Assembly (NCBI GenBank): GCA_002435785.1
Contig: DIUC01000096.1
Coordinates: 1 to 39,994, forward strand
Direction: 5' to 3'
Length of the DNA: 39,994 nt
Source of the DNA: Saprospiraceae bacterium UBA6168
Lineage (GTDB): Bacteria; Bacteroidota; Bacteroidia; Chitinophagales; Saprospiraceae
Shown here: positions 1 to 7,317 of the stretch, in pieces
Layout of the letters: every line of letters starts with the position of its first letter
Position numbering within the stretch: the stretch's first letter is position 1
The notes under the pieces: generated by a model
The model's database searches: none
The model's input: the letters and a program-made list of their open reading frames with translations, nothing else
What the model was told of the DNA's origin: nothing
Made by a program: the position numbers and the translations under genes

Positions 1-22
1 GGGACTTATTTCACAGTCTGCG

Positions 23-728
23 TTAGCCACCATTAAAAATGAAAGAATTCATACCAACATTGATAATCCTAATGCTTGTTTCATGTAAGGACTTGAATCA
101 ATCTTCCAATACAGAAAATCAAGAAATAAAAAACGATACGTTGCCAAAAATCGAAAAGAATCAATCCCCATTACATGAAAACTTGTCTAAAGAATTTAAT
201 TATCAATCATTTATTGAAAGAATACCAACAGAGTATTTTGATTCATGCCTTGTTAATGTAGTGGTGAGTAGAAAAGATAATGAACGTGTCTTTTACAAAG
301 TAAATATTATTTCGACATATTTATTGGGAGACGAAACCTTTGAAAATGATAATGTACGGTCATACATTACAGGAGCAAACGCAGACGAAGATGTGGTAGA
401 CAATGATTATGGAGATATAGTGGTAGCGGATTTCAATTTTGATAATTTTGAAGATTTTGCCATTAAAAGAGAAGAAGGTGGCAATGGGGGGCCACTATAT
501 AACTTCTATATTCAATCAAACCAAAATTTTATTATTGATAATTATTTAAGTGATACAATAGTTTGGTTTCCAAACAAAATAGATAAAGAACAAAAAATTT
601 TGCAGACATTGGTACGAGCAAGTGCAGTCAGTGTATGCGAAGAGACCTATAAATACAATTCAACCAATAAAACATGGAAAAAAATAAGAAAACAATTTTA
701 CGGAGAAAAATATTAAAATGGTGGCTAA
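23..728. repeat. 12-bp inverted repeat bracketing the lipoprotein gene
   Basis: TTAGCCACCATT at 23-34 recurs as its exact reverse complement AATGGTGGCTAA at 717-728, just outside the start and stop codons of the gene at 39-716. The left copy sits in the context CTGCGTTAGCC, which resembles the right half of an integron attC site (GTTRRRY core). The right copy is followed by a bulged hairpin around 718-750. This suggests a mobile gene cassette; the integron reading is inference. Confidence 0.55.
39..716 (+). CDS. putative lipoprotein, XAC2610/FG-GAP-like
   Basis: The 225-residue product starts with a short hydrophobic stretch and a lipobox (LMLVSC, Cys16), so it should be a lipoprotein exported across the inner membrane. 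The mature part has low-complexity N/K/E-rich sequence followed by a segment around residues 125-165 with D-rich repeats (VVADFNFDNFEDFAI). These resemble the FG-GAP/XAC2610-type repeats of many small Bacteroidota lipoproteins, whose function is mostly unknown. The gene is clearly AT-richer than the next gene and is enclosed by a 12-bp inverted repeat, which points to acquisition by transfer. ATG at 39 is the first start after the left repeat. No partner gene is visible because the window begins here. The lipoprotein call is firm; the family call is tentative. Confidence 0.7.
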   Translation: MKEFIPTLIILMLVSCKDLNQSSNTENQEIKNDTLPKIEKNQSPLHENLSKEFNYQSFIERIPTEYFDSCLVNVVVSRKDNERVFYKVNIISTYLLGDETFENDNVRSYITGANADEDVVDNDYGDIVVADFNFDNFEDFAIKREEGGNGGPLYNFYIQSNQNFIIDNYLSDTIVWFPNKIDKEQKILQTLVRASAVSVCEETYKYNSTNKTWKKIRKQFYGEKY

Positions 729-850
729 AAAGTATAGCTGCCCATTTTAGACATAAGTCCGTAACGTCAGCTCCACAAATGTTATAACCAAAAAAAAAAG
801 CCCAGCTCCCGCCAGGCCAACTTCAATAAAATGCTCTAATATAAAACAAT

Positions 851-1774
851 TTAAACTTCCACTTCAGGCACCGCCACCAGCTCCACCGTAATCCGATTAA
901 TTTTCCCCTTCACCACCCGGTATTGTAGCAGCACGAAGTCCACGTAGCCGGGCATCGTCACCCGGATGTCATAGCGGCCCTCTTTGATGGGCTTGACGAG
1001 GGCTTCGCCGCTGATGTTGGTGGCGGTGGAGATGGTGATGCCGTCCTTGGTCAGCATCGTGGTGGCCAGATAGATAGGCTCGGTGGTGTCTTTATCAAAC
1101 ACGAGGAACTGCACTTGGGTGACGGTGGTGCCCGGCTTGAGCACCTTGCGGGCCACGTACCACTGGCTGACGAGTTCGGGTTTGGTGGTGGCCAGGGTGT
1201 TCACCATGCGGTCCAACTGCCGTTCCAGCAGGTCGTCCATTTCTCCCGACTGTTTCACCACCTGCTCGGTGGCGGCATGGATGGCGGCCCGCTTGAGCCG
1301 GGGGCTGGATGCCTTGGCGCTCCATACGGGTATGAGGGCGGTAGCGGCATCGAGCATGGCCTGCGTGAGGCCATAGGGGGCGGCTGCTACCTTCACGTCG
1401 GTGGCTTGGTCGAGTATGTCCTGGCAGGTGGCTTCCATGCGGTCGTCCTTTGTCCGGTTCAGCATTTCCACGCTGACGTTCATGGCTTCGTACAGGATGA
1501 TGTCCTGGATGCTGTCGGCGTATGCAACCACGGGGTCCGCCACCTTCCAAGTGGCCGTGGCGAGGTCGAGCTTCGCCTTGTCCTTGTCCGAGGTGGAGGG
1601 CTTGGTGCTGTCGTCGGCTACCTGCTGGTTTAGCTTGATGTTGTCGTACTTGGTGGTGAAGATTTCGAAGGCGGCCTCGAAGGCGGGCACGGTGTCAAGG
1701 TCGGCCTTGTTTTGGGTGTAAAATTCTTTTACGGCACCGTACATGTTGATTTTGGCATCTATACGTGCGTCCAT
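851..1774 (-). CDS. hypothetical helical protein with C-terminal carboxypeptidase-regulatory-like domain
   Basis: The 307-residue product has no signal peptide or membrane segment, so it is probably cytoplasmic. Residues 1 to about 210 are predicted mostly helical, with Ala-rich segments and a charged linker near 50-65 (DDSTKPSTSDKDKAK). Residues about 215-300 look like a small beta-sandwich of the carboxypeptidase-regulatory type: KDTTEPIYLATTML, then SGEALVKPIKEGRYDIRVTMPGY. That pattern is usual in Bacteroidota surface proteins but odd on a protein without an export signal. The gene is GC-rich, unlike the flanking AT-rich lipoprotein gene. It stands alone on the minus strand with a 695-bp gene-free region upstream. 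I do not recognise a function. Confidence 0.75.
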   Translation of the reverse strand: MDARIDAKINMYGAVKEFYTQNKADLDTVPAFEAAFEIFTTKYDNIKLNQQVADDSTKPSTSDKDKAKLDLATATWKVADPVVAYADSIQDIILYEAMNVSVEMLNRTKDDRMEATCQDILDQATDVKVAAAPYGLTQAMLDAATALIPVWSAKASSPRLKRAAIHAATEQVVKQSGEMDDLLERQLDRMVNTLATTKPELVSQWYVARKVLKPGTTVTQVQFLVFDKDTTEPIYLATTMLTKDGITISTATNISGEALVKPIKEGRYDIRVTMPGYVDFVLLQYRVVKGKINRITVELVAVPEVEV

Positions 1775-2026
1775 TGTCAGAGGTTTTTAATTCCTGCCGC
1801 TGGGTTTTGTCCTTTTCCGACAACACTTGGCAGCCAGGGTCATTTGATAATATTTTGAAAAGAAAATGTTATGCCAATTTTTCATGTAAAATGAAAAAAT
1901 GGCTGGAAGGAAGAAAAAAAAATTTTGAAAGGTCGTCCGCAGCCATCATTGAGTTTGCCGCAGGCGATAAGACCATTCCAACAGAAGTGAAGGACCTTGG
2001 CGCAGTACCACTTTGTTCATTTCTCA

Positions 2027-2110
2027 CGCGTTAGTGTCCAGAACATGCGCGTTAGTGTTCAGAAAACGCGTGTTAGTGTTCGGATCATGCGCGTTAGTGC
2101 CCATATCACG
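2027..2110 (+). repeat. four tandem 21-bp repeats
   Basis: Four head-to-tail units start at 2027, 2048, 2069 and 2090. Each begins CGCGTTAGTG or CGTGTTAGTG followed by a more variable 11-base tail. The 21-bp unit is a multiple of three, so one forward frame reads four heptapeptides (RVSVQNM, RVSVQKT, RVSVRIM, RVSAHIT). That frame is short and has no other coding support. Confidence 0.8.
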
Positions 2111-2214
2111 CTGTTTTCATCCATTTCAAAGGTGTTAGACTCCATTTCGGCTGATGAGGCAAACAGTGTGGCGGGCGGGCTACCCAGTCCAGTAGCTTCA
2201 AGTATTCTACCTTC

Positions 2215-2258
2215 CCAGCCAAGCAGTACCCTATTGTCTGCAAAAAAGCAGTAGTTCC
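2215..2258 (+). repeat. imperfect direct repeat, left copy
   Basis: This 44-bp segment matches 3309-3352 in the same orientation with only four or five differences. Both copies contain CAGTACCC and end in AAAAAAGCAGTAGTTCC. The two copies bracket the Rpn-family nuclease gene and its promoter. Confidence 0.75.
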
Positions 2259-2330
2259 CGCTGTGCCAAGTATGCCAAAAAAGCAGAAGCTCTTTCAAGT
2301 CTAGCGCAGCGTGACTTGGAAGCGTACCTT

Positions 2331-2363
2331 AGGCGGTTTGCAACCGCCTAGCCCAGCGGGCTA
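2331..2363. repeat. two adjacent REP-like hairpins
   Basis: AGGCGGTT (2331-2338) and AACCGCCT (2342-2349) form a perfect 8-bp stem with loop TGC. Immediately after it, TAGCCC and GGGCTA (2349-2363) form a 6-bp stem with loop AGC. The GTT-TGC-AAC loop matches the hairpin at 30971-30993. There is no T-run, so these are unlikely to be simple terminators. Confidence 0.65.
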
Positions 2364-2420
2364 AAGAAAGCAGTCTTTGAATTTGTAGCTCCGATCATCA
2401 GCCATTTTCCCTAATCTGAA

Positions 2421-2439
2421 CCGTTGCGGATTGCAACGG
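2421..2439. repeat. hairpin upstream of the nuclease gene
   Basis: CCGTTGC (2421-2427) and GCAACGG (2433-2439) form a perfect 7-bp stem around GGATT. A T-rich run follows (TTTTTGTATTTTTG), so on the plus strand it could also act as a terminator. It lies just before the putative -7 box. Confidence 0.55.
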
Positions 2440-2445
2440 TTTTTG

Positions 2446-2453
2446 TATTTTTG
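2446..2453 (+). promoter_or_regulatory. Bacteroidota -7 element of the Rpn-family gene
   Basis: TATTTTTG matches the Bacteroidota consensus TAnnTTTG and lies 16 bases before the ATG at 2470. I see no clear TTTG -33 element at the usual distance; that position is occupied by the hairpin. Confidence 0.5.
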
Positions 2454-2469
2454 TACTAAATTGTTTGAT

Positions 2470-3291
2470 ATGAAATTCGCAGACGTAAAGAACGACATCG
2501 CATTTCGCAAAATCTTTGGCAACGAAAACAAAAAGGAAGTGCTGATTTCCTTTTTAAATGCCATCCTTGACTTCAAGGGGCAGCATAAAATTACGGATGT
2601 AAATATCCTGAACCCTTATCAACTTCCGAAGTTCCGAGACGGGAAGGCAACCATCATTGATGTAAAAGCACGAGACCAAGGTGGTCGTGAGTTCATTGTC
2701 GAGATGCAGGTGGCAGATGCTTTAGGTTTTAGCAAGCGGGTGTTGTACTATACCTCGCAAGGTTATGTCAGTCAGATTGACCGTGGAGAGTTTTATGATA
2801 AACTCAATCCGACCATATTCGTCGGAATATTGGATTTTACTTTAACCAAGAACCCGAAGTACATCAGCAGGCATCGGATTTTGGATGTCGAGACGGGCGA
2901 GCGGATAATGGAGGACATGGAGTTTAACTTCATCGAACTGCCCAAATTCAATATGCAGCGAAAAGACCTAAAAACGCTGGAGGAGAAGTGGGTGTATTTT
3001 ATCAAAGAAGCGGAGAACCTTGAAGTTATACCAGAGGGCATGGACGACCCCGGACTGCGAGCGGCGTATGAACAGGCAAATATTCAATCATGGTCGCCGG
3101 AAGAATTGGAGGCTTACGATTACGCTGGTTTGAGAGAGACGGAAGATAGGTTAAGGATTGAAAAAGCAAAGTCAGATGCTAAGAAAGAAGAACAACTGAA
3201 GATAGCAAAAGTAATGAAAAATAAGGGGGTGGATAAAAGTATAATTTCCGAAGCAACTGGCTTGACCAGTGATGAAATTGAAGAAATATAA
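2470..3291 (+). CDS. Rpn family PD-(D/E)XK nuclease/putative transposase
   Basis: The 273-residue product opens MKFADVKNDIAFRKIFG, typical of the Rpn/PDDEXK_2 family, which are recombination-promoting nucleases often annotated as putative transposases. A PD-(D/E)XK core is visible: Asp64 in ATIIDVKA and the family's E-x-Q variant at Glu78/Gln80 in EFIVEMQ. The C-terminal third is charged and helical and ends with a short Ile-rich motif (SIISEATGLTSDEIEEI). I chose ATG 2470 over the upstream in-frame ATG at 2431 because the family starts here and a -7 box lies 16 bases upstream. Family members make DNA breaks that stimulate RecA-independent recombination and occur in variable copy number. Flanking direct repeats suggest past mobility. 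Confidence 0.85.
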   Translation: MKFADVKNDIAFRKIFGNENKKEVLISFLNAILDFKGQHKITDVNILNPYQLPKFRDGKATIIDVKARDQGGREFIVEMQVADALGFSKRVLYYTSQGYVSQIDRGEFYDKLNPTIFVGILDFTLTKNPKYISRHRILDVETGERIMEDMEFNFIELPKFNMQRKDLKTLEEKWVYFIKEAENLEVIPEGMDDPGLRAAYEQANIQSWSPEELEAYDYAGLRETEDRLRIEKAKSDAKKEEQLKIAKVMKNKGVDKSIISEATGLTSDEIEEI

Positions 3292-3308
3292 ATGCCACGA
3301 ACAACGCA

Positions 3309-3352
3309 CCAGCCAAACAGTACCCTTTTGCTTGCAAAAAAGCAGTAGTTCC
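3309..3352 (+). repeat. imperfect direct repeat, right copy
   Basis: This is the partner of 2215-2258, beginning 17 bases after the nuclease stop codon. It contains TTTTGC-TT-GCAAAA, an internal dyad that is degraded in the left copy. Confidence 0.75.
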
Positions 3353-3353
3353 A

Positions 3354-3410
3354 GCCAGTGTTGAGCGAAGCGGCACTGGCGGTGCAGAAGCAGACTCGCC
3401 GCCAGTGCCC
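3354..3410. repeat. GCCAGTG inverted repeat
   Basis: GCCAGTG (3354-3360) pairs with CACTGGC (3374-3380) around a 13-base loop, and a further GCCAGTGCC occurs at about 3402-3410. It lies between the convergent genes at 2470-3291 and 3440-4078. There is no T-run, so a terminator role is uncertain. Confidence 0.5.
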
Positions 3411-3439
3411 CATCGCAGAACATCCCTCCCCCCCCACCA

Positions 3440-4078
3440 TCATCCATTTTCCTTTATCTGAAACGCCAGCTTATCTATTTTCCCTGACAAGCTCAGCACT
3501 TCCGTAATCAGGATGTCCTTCAATTCAAGGATGTATTTCGGGTCGCTTTCGAGGATTTCGGGGAATAGGCGGATGATTTCCTCATTGAGGACGTCCATCA
3601 GTCGGTCTTGAAATTTGGTGTGCCGAAGATTGCTTTCCCGCATCCCCATCCCTGTAAGTTCGCTCACCACATGGGCTGCCTTCTTTTGGAGCGCTTTGTG
3701 TTCGGCTATTGCTGCTGGCGAAGTGTCTATGGGTTTGTCAATACGAAATCGTTCATCCAGCGGATTCCCCTTGGTCACATGCCAATCGTGCAGGAATGCT
3801 ACTATCAACGGCTCAAAGTCGAAGCCTTCTTCCATAAACGCATCGAACATAGGCGTATGTTTTGGCCCAAAACCCTTGATGCTGCGGCGCACATTCGTGA
3901 AATACTCCGCTTCGGGCCGTCCATGTTCCCGTGCAAAGCCCCAAAGGTGGTCAAAACCAATGCTTTGGTCATATTGATGCCCATCCGTTTCTTGGATGAA
4001 CCGGATGTACATGTAATCATCGCCCATATCCCGAAGGATGAGGTCATCGTAGGTGATTTGATAGATTTTAAACTCCAT
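3440..4078 (-). CDS. hypothetical protein
   Basis: The 212-residue acidic, soluble product has no signal peptide. The N-terminus is beta-like (MEFKIYQITYDDLILRDM) and is followed by aromatic-rich sequence (DHLWGFAREHGRPEAEYFTNVRR). The C-terminal third has helical segments (residues about 125-212) ending KIDKLAFQIKENG. It may belong to a Bacteroidota-restricted orphan family; I recognise no catalytic motif. ATG 4078 is taken because the 16-bp tandem repeat begins about 13 bases upstream and leaves no room for a longer start. It lies downstream of the methyltransferase gene on the same strand, separated only by the repeat array, so cotranscription is possible. Confidence 0.65.
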   Translation of the reverse strand: MEFKIYQITYDDLILRDMGDDYMYIRFIQETDGHQYDQSIGFDHLWGFAREHGRPEAEYFTNVRRSIKGFGPKHTPMFDAFMEEGFDFEPLIVAFLHDWHVTKGNPLDERFRIDKPIDTSPAAIAEHKALQKKAAHVVSELTGMGMRESNLRHTKFQDRLMDVLNEEIIRLFPEILESDPKYILELKDILITEVLSLSGKIDKLAFQIKENG

Positions 4079-4090
4079 GTTGAAAGTTAT

Positions 4091-4189
4091 TGGTCATTGG
4101 TCATTGAGGTCATTGGTCATTATGGTCATTGGTCATTATGGTCATTGGTCATTATGGCCATTGGTCATTATGGTCATTGGTCATTGGGG
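4091..4189. repeat. GGTCATT-type short tandem array
   Basis: This is a run of degenerate units built from GGTCATT and mostly arranged as GGTCATTGGTCATTAT (16 bp). It fills nearly all the space between the methyltransferase stop (4193) and the start of the next gene (4078) on the minus strand, so it is probably transcribed as a leader. It is one of several such arrays in the window. Confidence 0.85.
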
Positions 4190-4192
4190 TCC

Positions 4193-5317
4193 CTATCCTG
4201 GATTGCGTAGCACGATGCGATGGCATTGCAGCGTTCCCTCATCAAAAGCGACTGCTGAACCCCACAGGTACAACCGAAACCTTCGGAAATTGTACTCTCC
4301 AAAACGGCTCACCAATCTTTCCCGGTGCGATTCAAGGTTGCTTGCCCAAGTCTCAATGGTTTTCTGGTAATCCCAGCTATCATCGTGCAAGGAAACCAGT
4401 TCCAGCCCTTCTTTTTTGGCGGCCTTGAGAAAACCATCCAAGTGCAGGAAGGAGTGGTTGAACGGAAAAATATGCTTGTAGATGAACTTGGACAGCTCAA
4501 ATTTTACTTTGCTCGCACTGGCATCCAAATAGGCGAAGCCGCCGGGCACTAATATTTCCCGCAGCTTGCGGCACACCCGGTCATACTGCGGCAGGTGTTC
4601 GATGACGCCCATGATGGTCACGGCGTTGAACTTTCGTCCGGGTTGGTAGGTCAGGAAGTCTTGGTCAATCACCCGGAGGTTCGGGATGGGGAATTTGTTT
4701 TCAAGGTATGCCTTCGATTGCGGGGAAATCGTGATGGCCGTTATACCCACCTTCCGTGGCATCAGGTATTTGATGAAAGCGCCCCACCCCGGCCCCACTT
4801 CCAATATCTGGCTGTTCTCGTCCATTTTGCAAGCATCCGCAGCAAACGCCAATTTGCGCTCTGTGGCCACAGCCAACGATTCATCTGGTGCTGCATAAAC
4901 TCCCTGCGTGTAGGCAGGATAAGTTGCATCAAGGAACGACAAATAAAACTCAGGGTCCAGTTCGTAGTGCTTTTGGATGGCCTTCCGGTTCGTGAAGACC
5001 TGCCCCAAAAAGGCCGGAAGGGCAAAGCGGGTAAGCCATGAAAGCCCATGCCCGCTCTTCAAAAAACTGCGAAGTTTCAAAACGTCCATCATGGAGCCTT
5101 CGATGTCGAGGTCGCCCCGGAGGTAGGATTCGATAATCCCATTTTCATTCAAGAAGAACAAGCTTCTTGCTGCTCGATTGTTGTGGATGGAGACAACCGC
5201 CGTGCGGTTTCCGCTGCCGATGATTAGGCTTTTCTTTGAAGGAAGGATGAATTCAATGGACATGTCCATTTCGCCGAGCGGCTTGCCAAGTGCTTGCTGG
5301 AGTGATTCGAAGTTCAT
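4193..5317 (-). CDS. class I SAM-dependent methyltransferase, cyclopropane-fatty-acyl-phospholipid synthase family
   Basis: The 374-residue product is close to the usual length of the CFA/mycolic acid cyclopropane synthase family. Residues about 20-110 form an N-terminal domain of the CFA type. SAM-binding motif I is ILEVGPGWGAF (171-181), followed by ITAITISPQSKAYLENKF, a typical CFA motif II, and GVIEHLPQYDRVCRKL. True CFA enzymes transfer a methylene from S-adenosylmethionine to unsaturated membrane lipids; some family members methylate other acyl or small substrates, so the substrate is not settled here. It lies 110 bp downstream of the glycoside hydrolase gene on the same strand. No signal peptide, consistent with a cytosolic or membrane-peripheral enzyme. 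Confidence 0.8.
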   Translation of the reverse strand: MNFESLQQALGKPLGEMDMSIEFILPSKKSLIIGSGNRTAVVSIHNNRAARSLFFLNENGIIESYLRGDLDIEGSMMDVLKLRSFLKSGHGLSWLTRFALPAFLGQVFTNRKAIQKHYELDPEFYLSFLDATYPAYTQGVYAAPDESLAVATERKLAFAADACKMDENSQILEVGPGWGAFIKYLMPRKVGITAITISPQSKAYLENKFPIPNLRVIDQDFLTYQPGRKFNAVTIMGVIEHLPQYDRVCRKLREILVPGGFAYLDASASKVKFELSKFIYKHIFPFNHSFLHLDGFLKAAKKEGLELVSLHDDSWDYQKTIETWASNLESHRERLVSRFGEYNFRRFRLYLWGSAVAFDEGTLQCHRIVLRNPG

Positions 5318-5427
5318 AAATCGTAGATATTTGGTTTGAGCGGGTAATTTAGCTCGTAAATTGAAGTTGATGGCTAAATTGGTATCAAAAAATCAACGAA
5401 AAATAAAATTCCTCCAATTTTCAATCC

Positions 5428-7287
5428 TCACTCCAGTTCTATTAGCACCGGCCTCCCATCAACGGGCAATGCCACCTCCTTTTTTCCCTTTTGCAGGGAA
5501 AACGCCGTCCCCGTTCCATCCAGCAACCATGCGGCCTTTAGCTTAAAATTAAGGGGAATGGCAGCCGACGGTTTGCGCTCCGAATCGCTGTCCACGGGCC
5601 GCCAAGCCACCAAGTGCGTCACCTTCCCGTCTGCATCGCCAAACCGATAGACCCACGCCGTTTCATCCTCTCGGACGATGGAATGGAAATACTTGCCGCC
5701 CAATTTTTCCACCAACGATTGCAGGGCGATGAACGGTTTTTTCTTCGCAAAACCGACCAGCCCTGAGCCTACCAACCCGCTGCGGGTGTACAGCGACGAG
5801 GGCGCTTTGTCGTTGGCGTAGTAAAACCAACTGGCCCGGTCAATGCCCAACCGAGCAGCGATGAGCGCTCCCCGCACCGCATAGTTGGCGGCGGCCTGCT
5901 CGCTCACGCACTCATCGTGGGTGCAGTCCTCCCCTGCCCCATCGCTGTCCCAGCCCCATTCCGAGAGGTAGATTTTCTTGCCGGGCATGTTCTGGTTGCG
6001 CCAGCGGATGGCGTTCAGCATCTCCCACCAACTGCTGCCCGGATGCTCTGGATGAACTGCCTTGCGCTTGCCACTGCCTGCCGACACGTAGCTGTAACAG
6101 TGGATGTTGATGCCGTCGAGCAGCTTTGCGGATTCGGGCGTGATGCGGTCGCCGATATAGTTTTTCCATTGTCCCTGCTTCTCGGCGAGCGGGTCCACGG
6201 CTTGCAAGGCGCACGGAAAGACCTCCACCGACGGGTCGCCAGCCGCTGCCCCTTCGGCCATTCCGAGCAGGATTTCCCGATACACCTCCGCTGGATAATG
6301 CCACGGTTCATTGCCCGCTTCGATGGAACAGACGAGGCCGTTGCCTTTCTTTGCCCCAAAATGCCGGGTGAACGCCTCGGCGTAGCGCCGCCCGTCTTGC
6401 CGGGGGTTTTTCCAGTCCGTTGGCTTGAACCGATAAAATTGGAGGCTGGCCTGCACGTTCATGCCCGCTGCTTTGTGCCAAGCCTGGTATTCCCGGTCCC
6501 AGTTGAGCCATTCGGTGGCGGGGGTTCCGCCGCCTTTAGACATTTTTTCAAAGTCAATGGGGTCGCTGGGCGATTTCAAATCCCAGGTCATGTCGTGGTA
6601 ATTGCGGGCATGGGAGGCCACTGGCTTGAAGCGGTAAGGGCCGCCATCCGGTGCCAGCAAGTCGGAATACTGGTCGGTGCCCCAGCTCCAGTAGCCGTTT
6701 ACGCCAAGTAGTTCCCGGATGGTAGTATGGCCTTGCGTCGGCGGTTCCATCTGGCCATACGGCCCTAAACGGTCGTAGGCTTTCACTTCCCAGATATAGG
6801 CTTTGTTCCAGTCCCTCACCACCAGCGTATGCTCCAACCGGAGGTAGCGGGCTGTGATTTCCTTCGGTAAAATCGTGACGACGGTGTGCAGCGCTGTGGG
6901 TTCAAGTGCGGCGACGTTCTGCCAGTTTTTACCATCCGTGCTGAGGTAAAGCTGCGTGGCAGTGGCCGTGCCAGCCTCCCCCGCCCAGTGCCGGGAGTGG
7001 ATTTGCCCAACCGGGCGCACCTGCCCGAAATCTATGATGACGCTTTCCGTTGTGCCGTTCGCCTTGCCCGGCACTACCCCACCCGACTGCCAATGGGTGT
7101 TCAGGTCGCCGTCGAGGACGTTGGCAGCATCTTTTGCATTGGAGGTGGCGGTGATGGTAGCGCCTTCTGTCCACGAGGGGATGTAGCCGGCGTTGGGGTT
7201 CCATGCAGTATCGGATTGATGGTATCGAGCTGCACCGAGGAAGGCTAGCAGGGCAGAAAAAAGGATTATTGGGTGGAAATACTTCAT
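5428..7287 (-). CDS. secreted glycoside hydrolase (clan GH-A-like) with N-terminal F5/8 type C domain
   Basis: The 619-residue product begins with a hydrophobic signal peptide (residues 1-20, ending FLGAA). Residues about 35-172 form an F5/8 type C (discoidin, CBM32-like) carbohydrate-binding domain: TITATSNAKDAANVLDGDLNTHW, VIIDFGQVRPVGQI, ARYLRLEHTL. Residues about 190-540 look like a TIM-barrel hydrolase. AGNEPW (Asn326-Glu327) fits the acid/base Asn-Glu pair of clan GH-A, and LSEWGWDS (Glu443) fits the nucleophile strand. A small beta domain closes the C-terminus. The substrate is unknown. The start is 30 bp after the stop of the giant conflict-type gene, on the same strand, so they may share a transcript; the functions look unrelated. 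Confidence 0.75.
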   Translation of the reverse strand: MKYFHPIILFSALLAFLGAARYHQSDTAWNPNAGYIPSWTEGATITATSNAKDAANVLDGDLNTHWQSGGVVPGKANGTTESVIIDFGQVRPVGQIHSRHWAGEAGTATATQLYLSTDGKNWQNVAALEPTALHTVVTILPKEITARYLRLEHTLVVRDWNKAYIWEVKAYDRLGPYGQMEPPTQGHTTIRELLGVNGYWSWGTDQYSDLLAPDGGPYRFKPVASHARNYHDMTWDLKSPSDPIDFEKMSKGGGTPATEWLNWDREYQAWHKAAGMNVQASLQFYRFKPTDWKNPRQDGRRYAEAFTRHFGAKKGNGLVCSIEAGNEPWHYPAEVYREILLGMAEGAAAGDPSVEVFPCALQAVDPLAEKQGQWKNYIGDRITPESAKLLDGINIHCYSYVSAGSGKRKAVHPEHPGSSWWEMLNAIRWRNQNMPGKKIYLSEWGWDSDGAGEDCTHDECVSEQAAANYAVRGALIAARLGIDRASWFYYANDKAPSSLYTRSGLVGSGLVGFAKKKPFIALQSLVEKLGGKYFHSIVREDETAWVYRFGDADGKVTHLVAWRPVDSDSERKPSAAIPLNFKLKAAWLLDGTGTAFSLQKGKKEVALPVDGRPVLIELE

Positions 7288-7317
7288 GGCTATTGGTTGT
7301 GTTGAAAAATGAGGGGG

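Larger units (their letters stand above)
1775..2469. other. gene-free stretch rich in repeats and hairpins
   Basis: I find no convincing gene here. The open frames across it are short, overlapping and of atypical composition. It holds a four-copy 21-bp tandem repeat (2027-2110), the left copy of a 44-bp direct repeat (2215-2258), two back-to-back hairpins (2331-2363), another hairpin (2421-2439) and the likely promoter of the nuclease gene (2446-2453). Confidence 0.6.

Noticed and set aside
1765..2254. Overlapping open frames at 1765-2034 and 1997-2254 on the plus strand
   Set aside because: They overlap each other, start inside the opposite gene or in repeats, and show no recognisable domain; the only pattern is the 21-bp repeat itself.
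4091..4189. The repeat arrays considered as CRISPR
   Set aside because: Units are short, contiguous and degenerate without unique spacers, and no cas gene is in the window.
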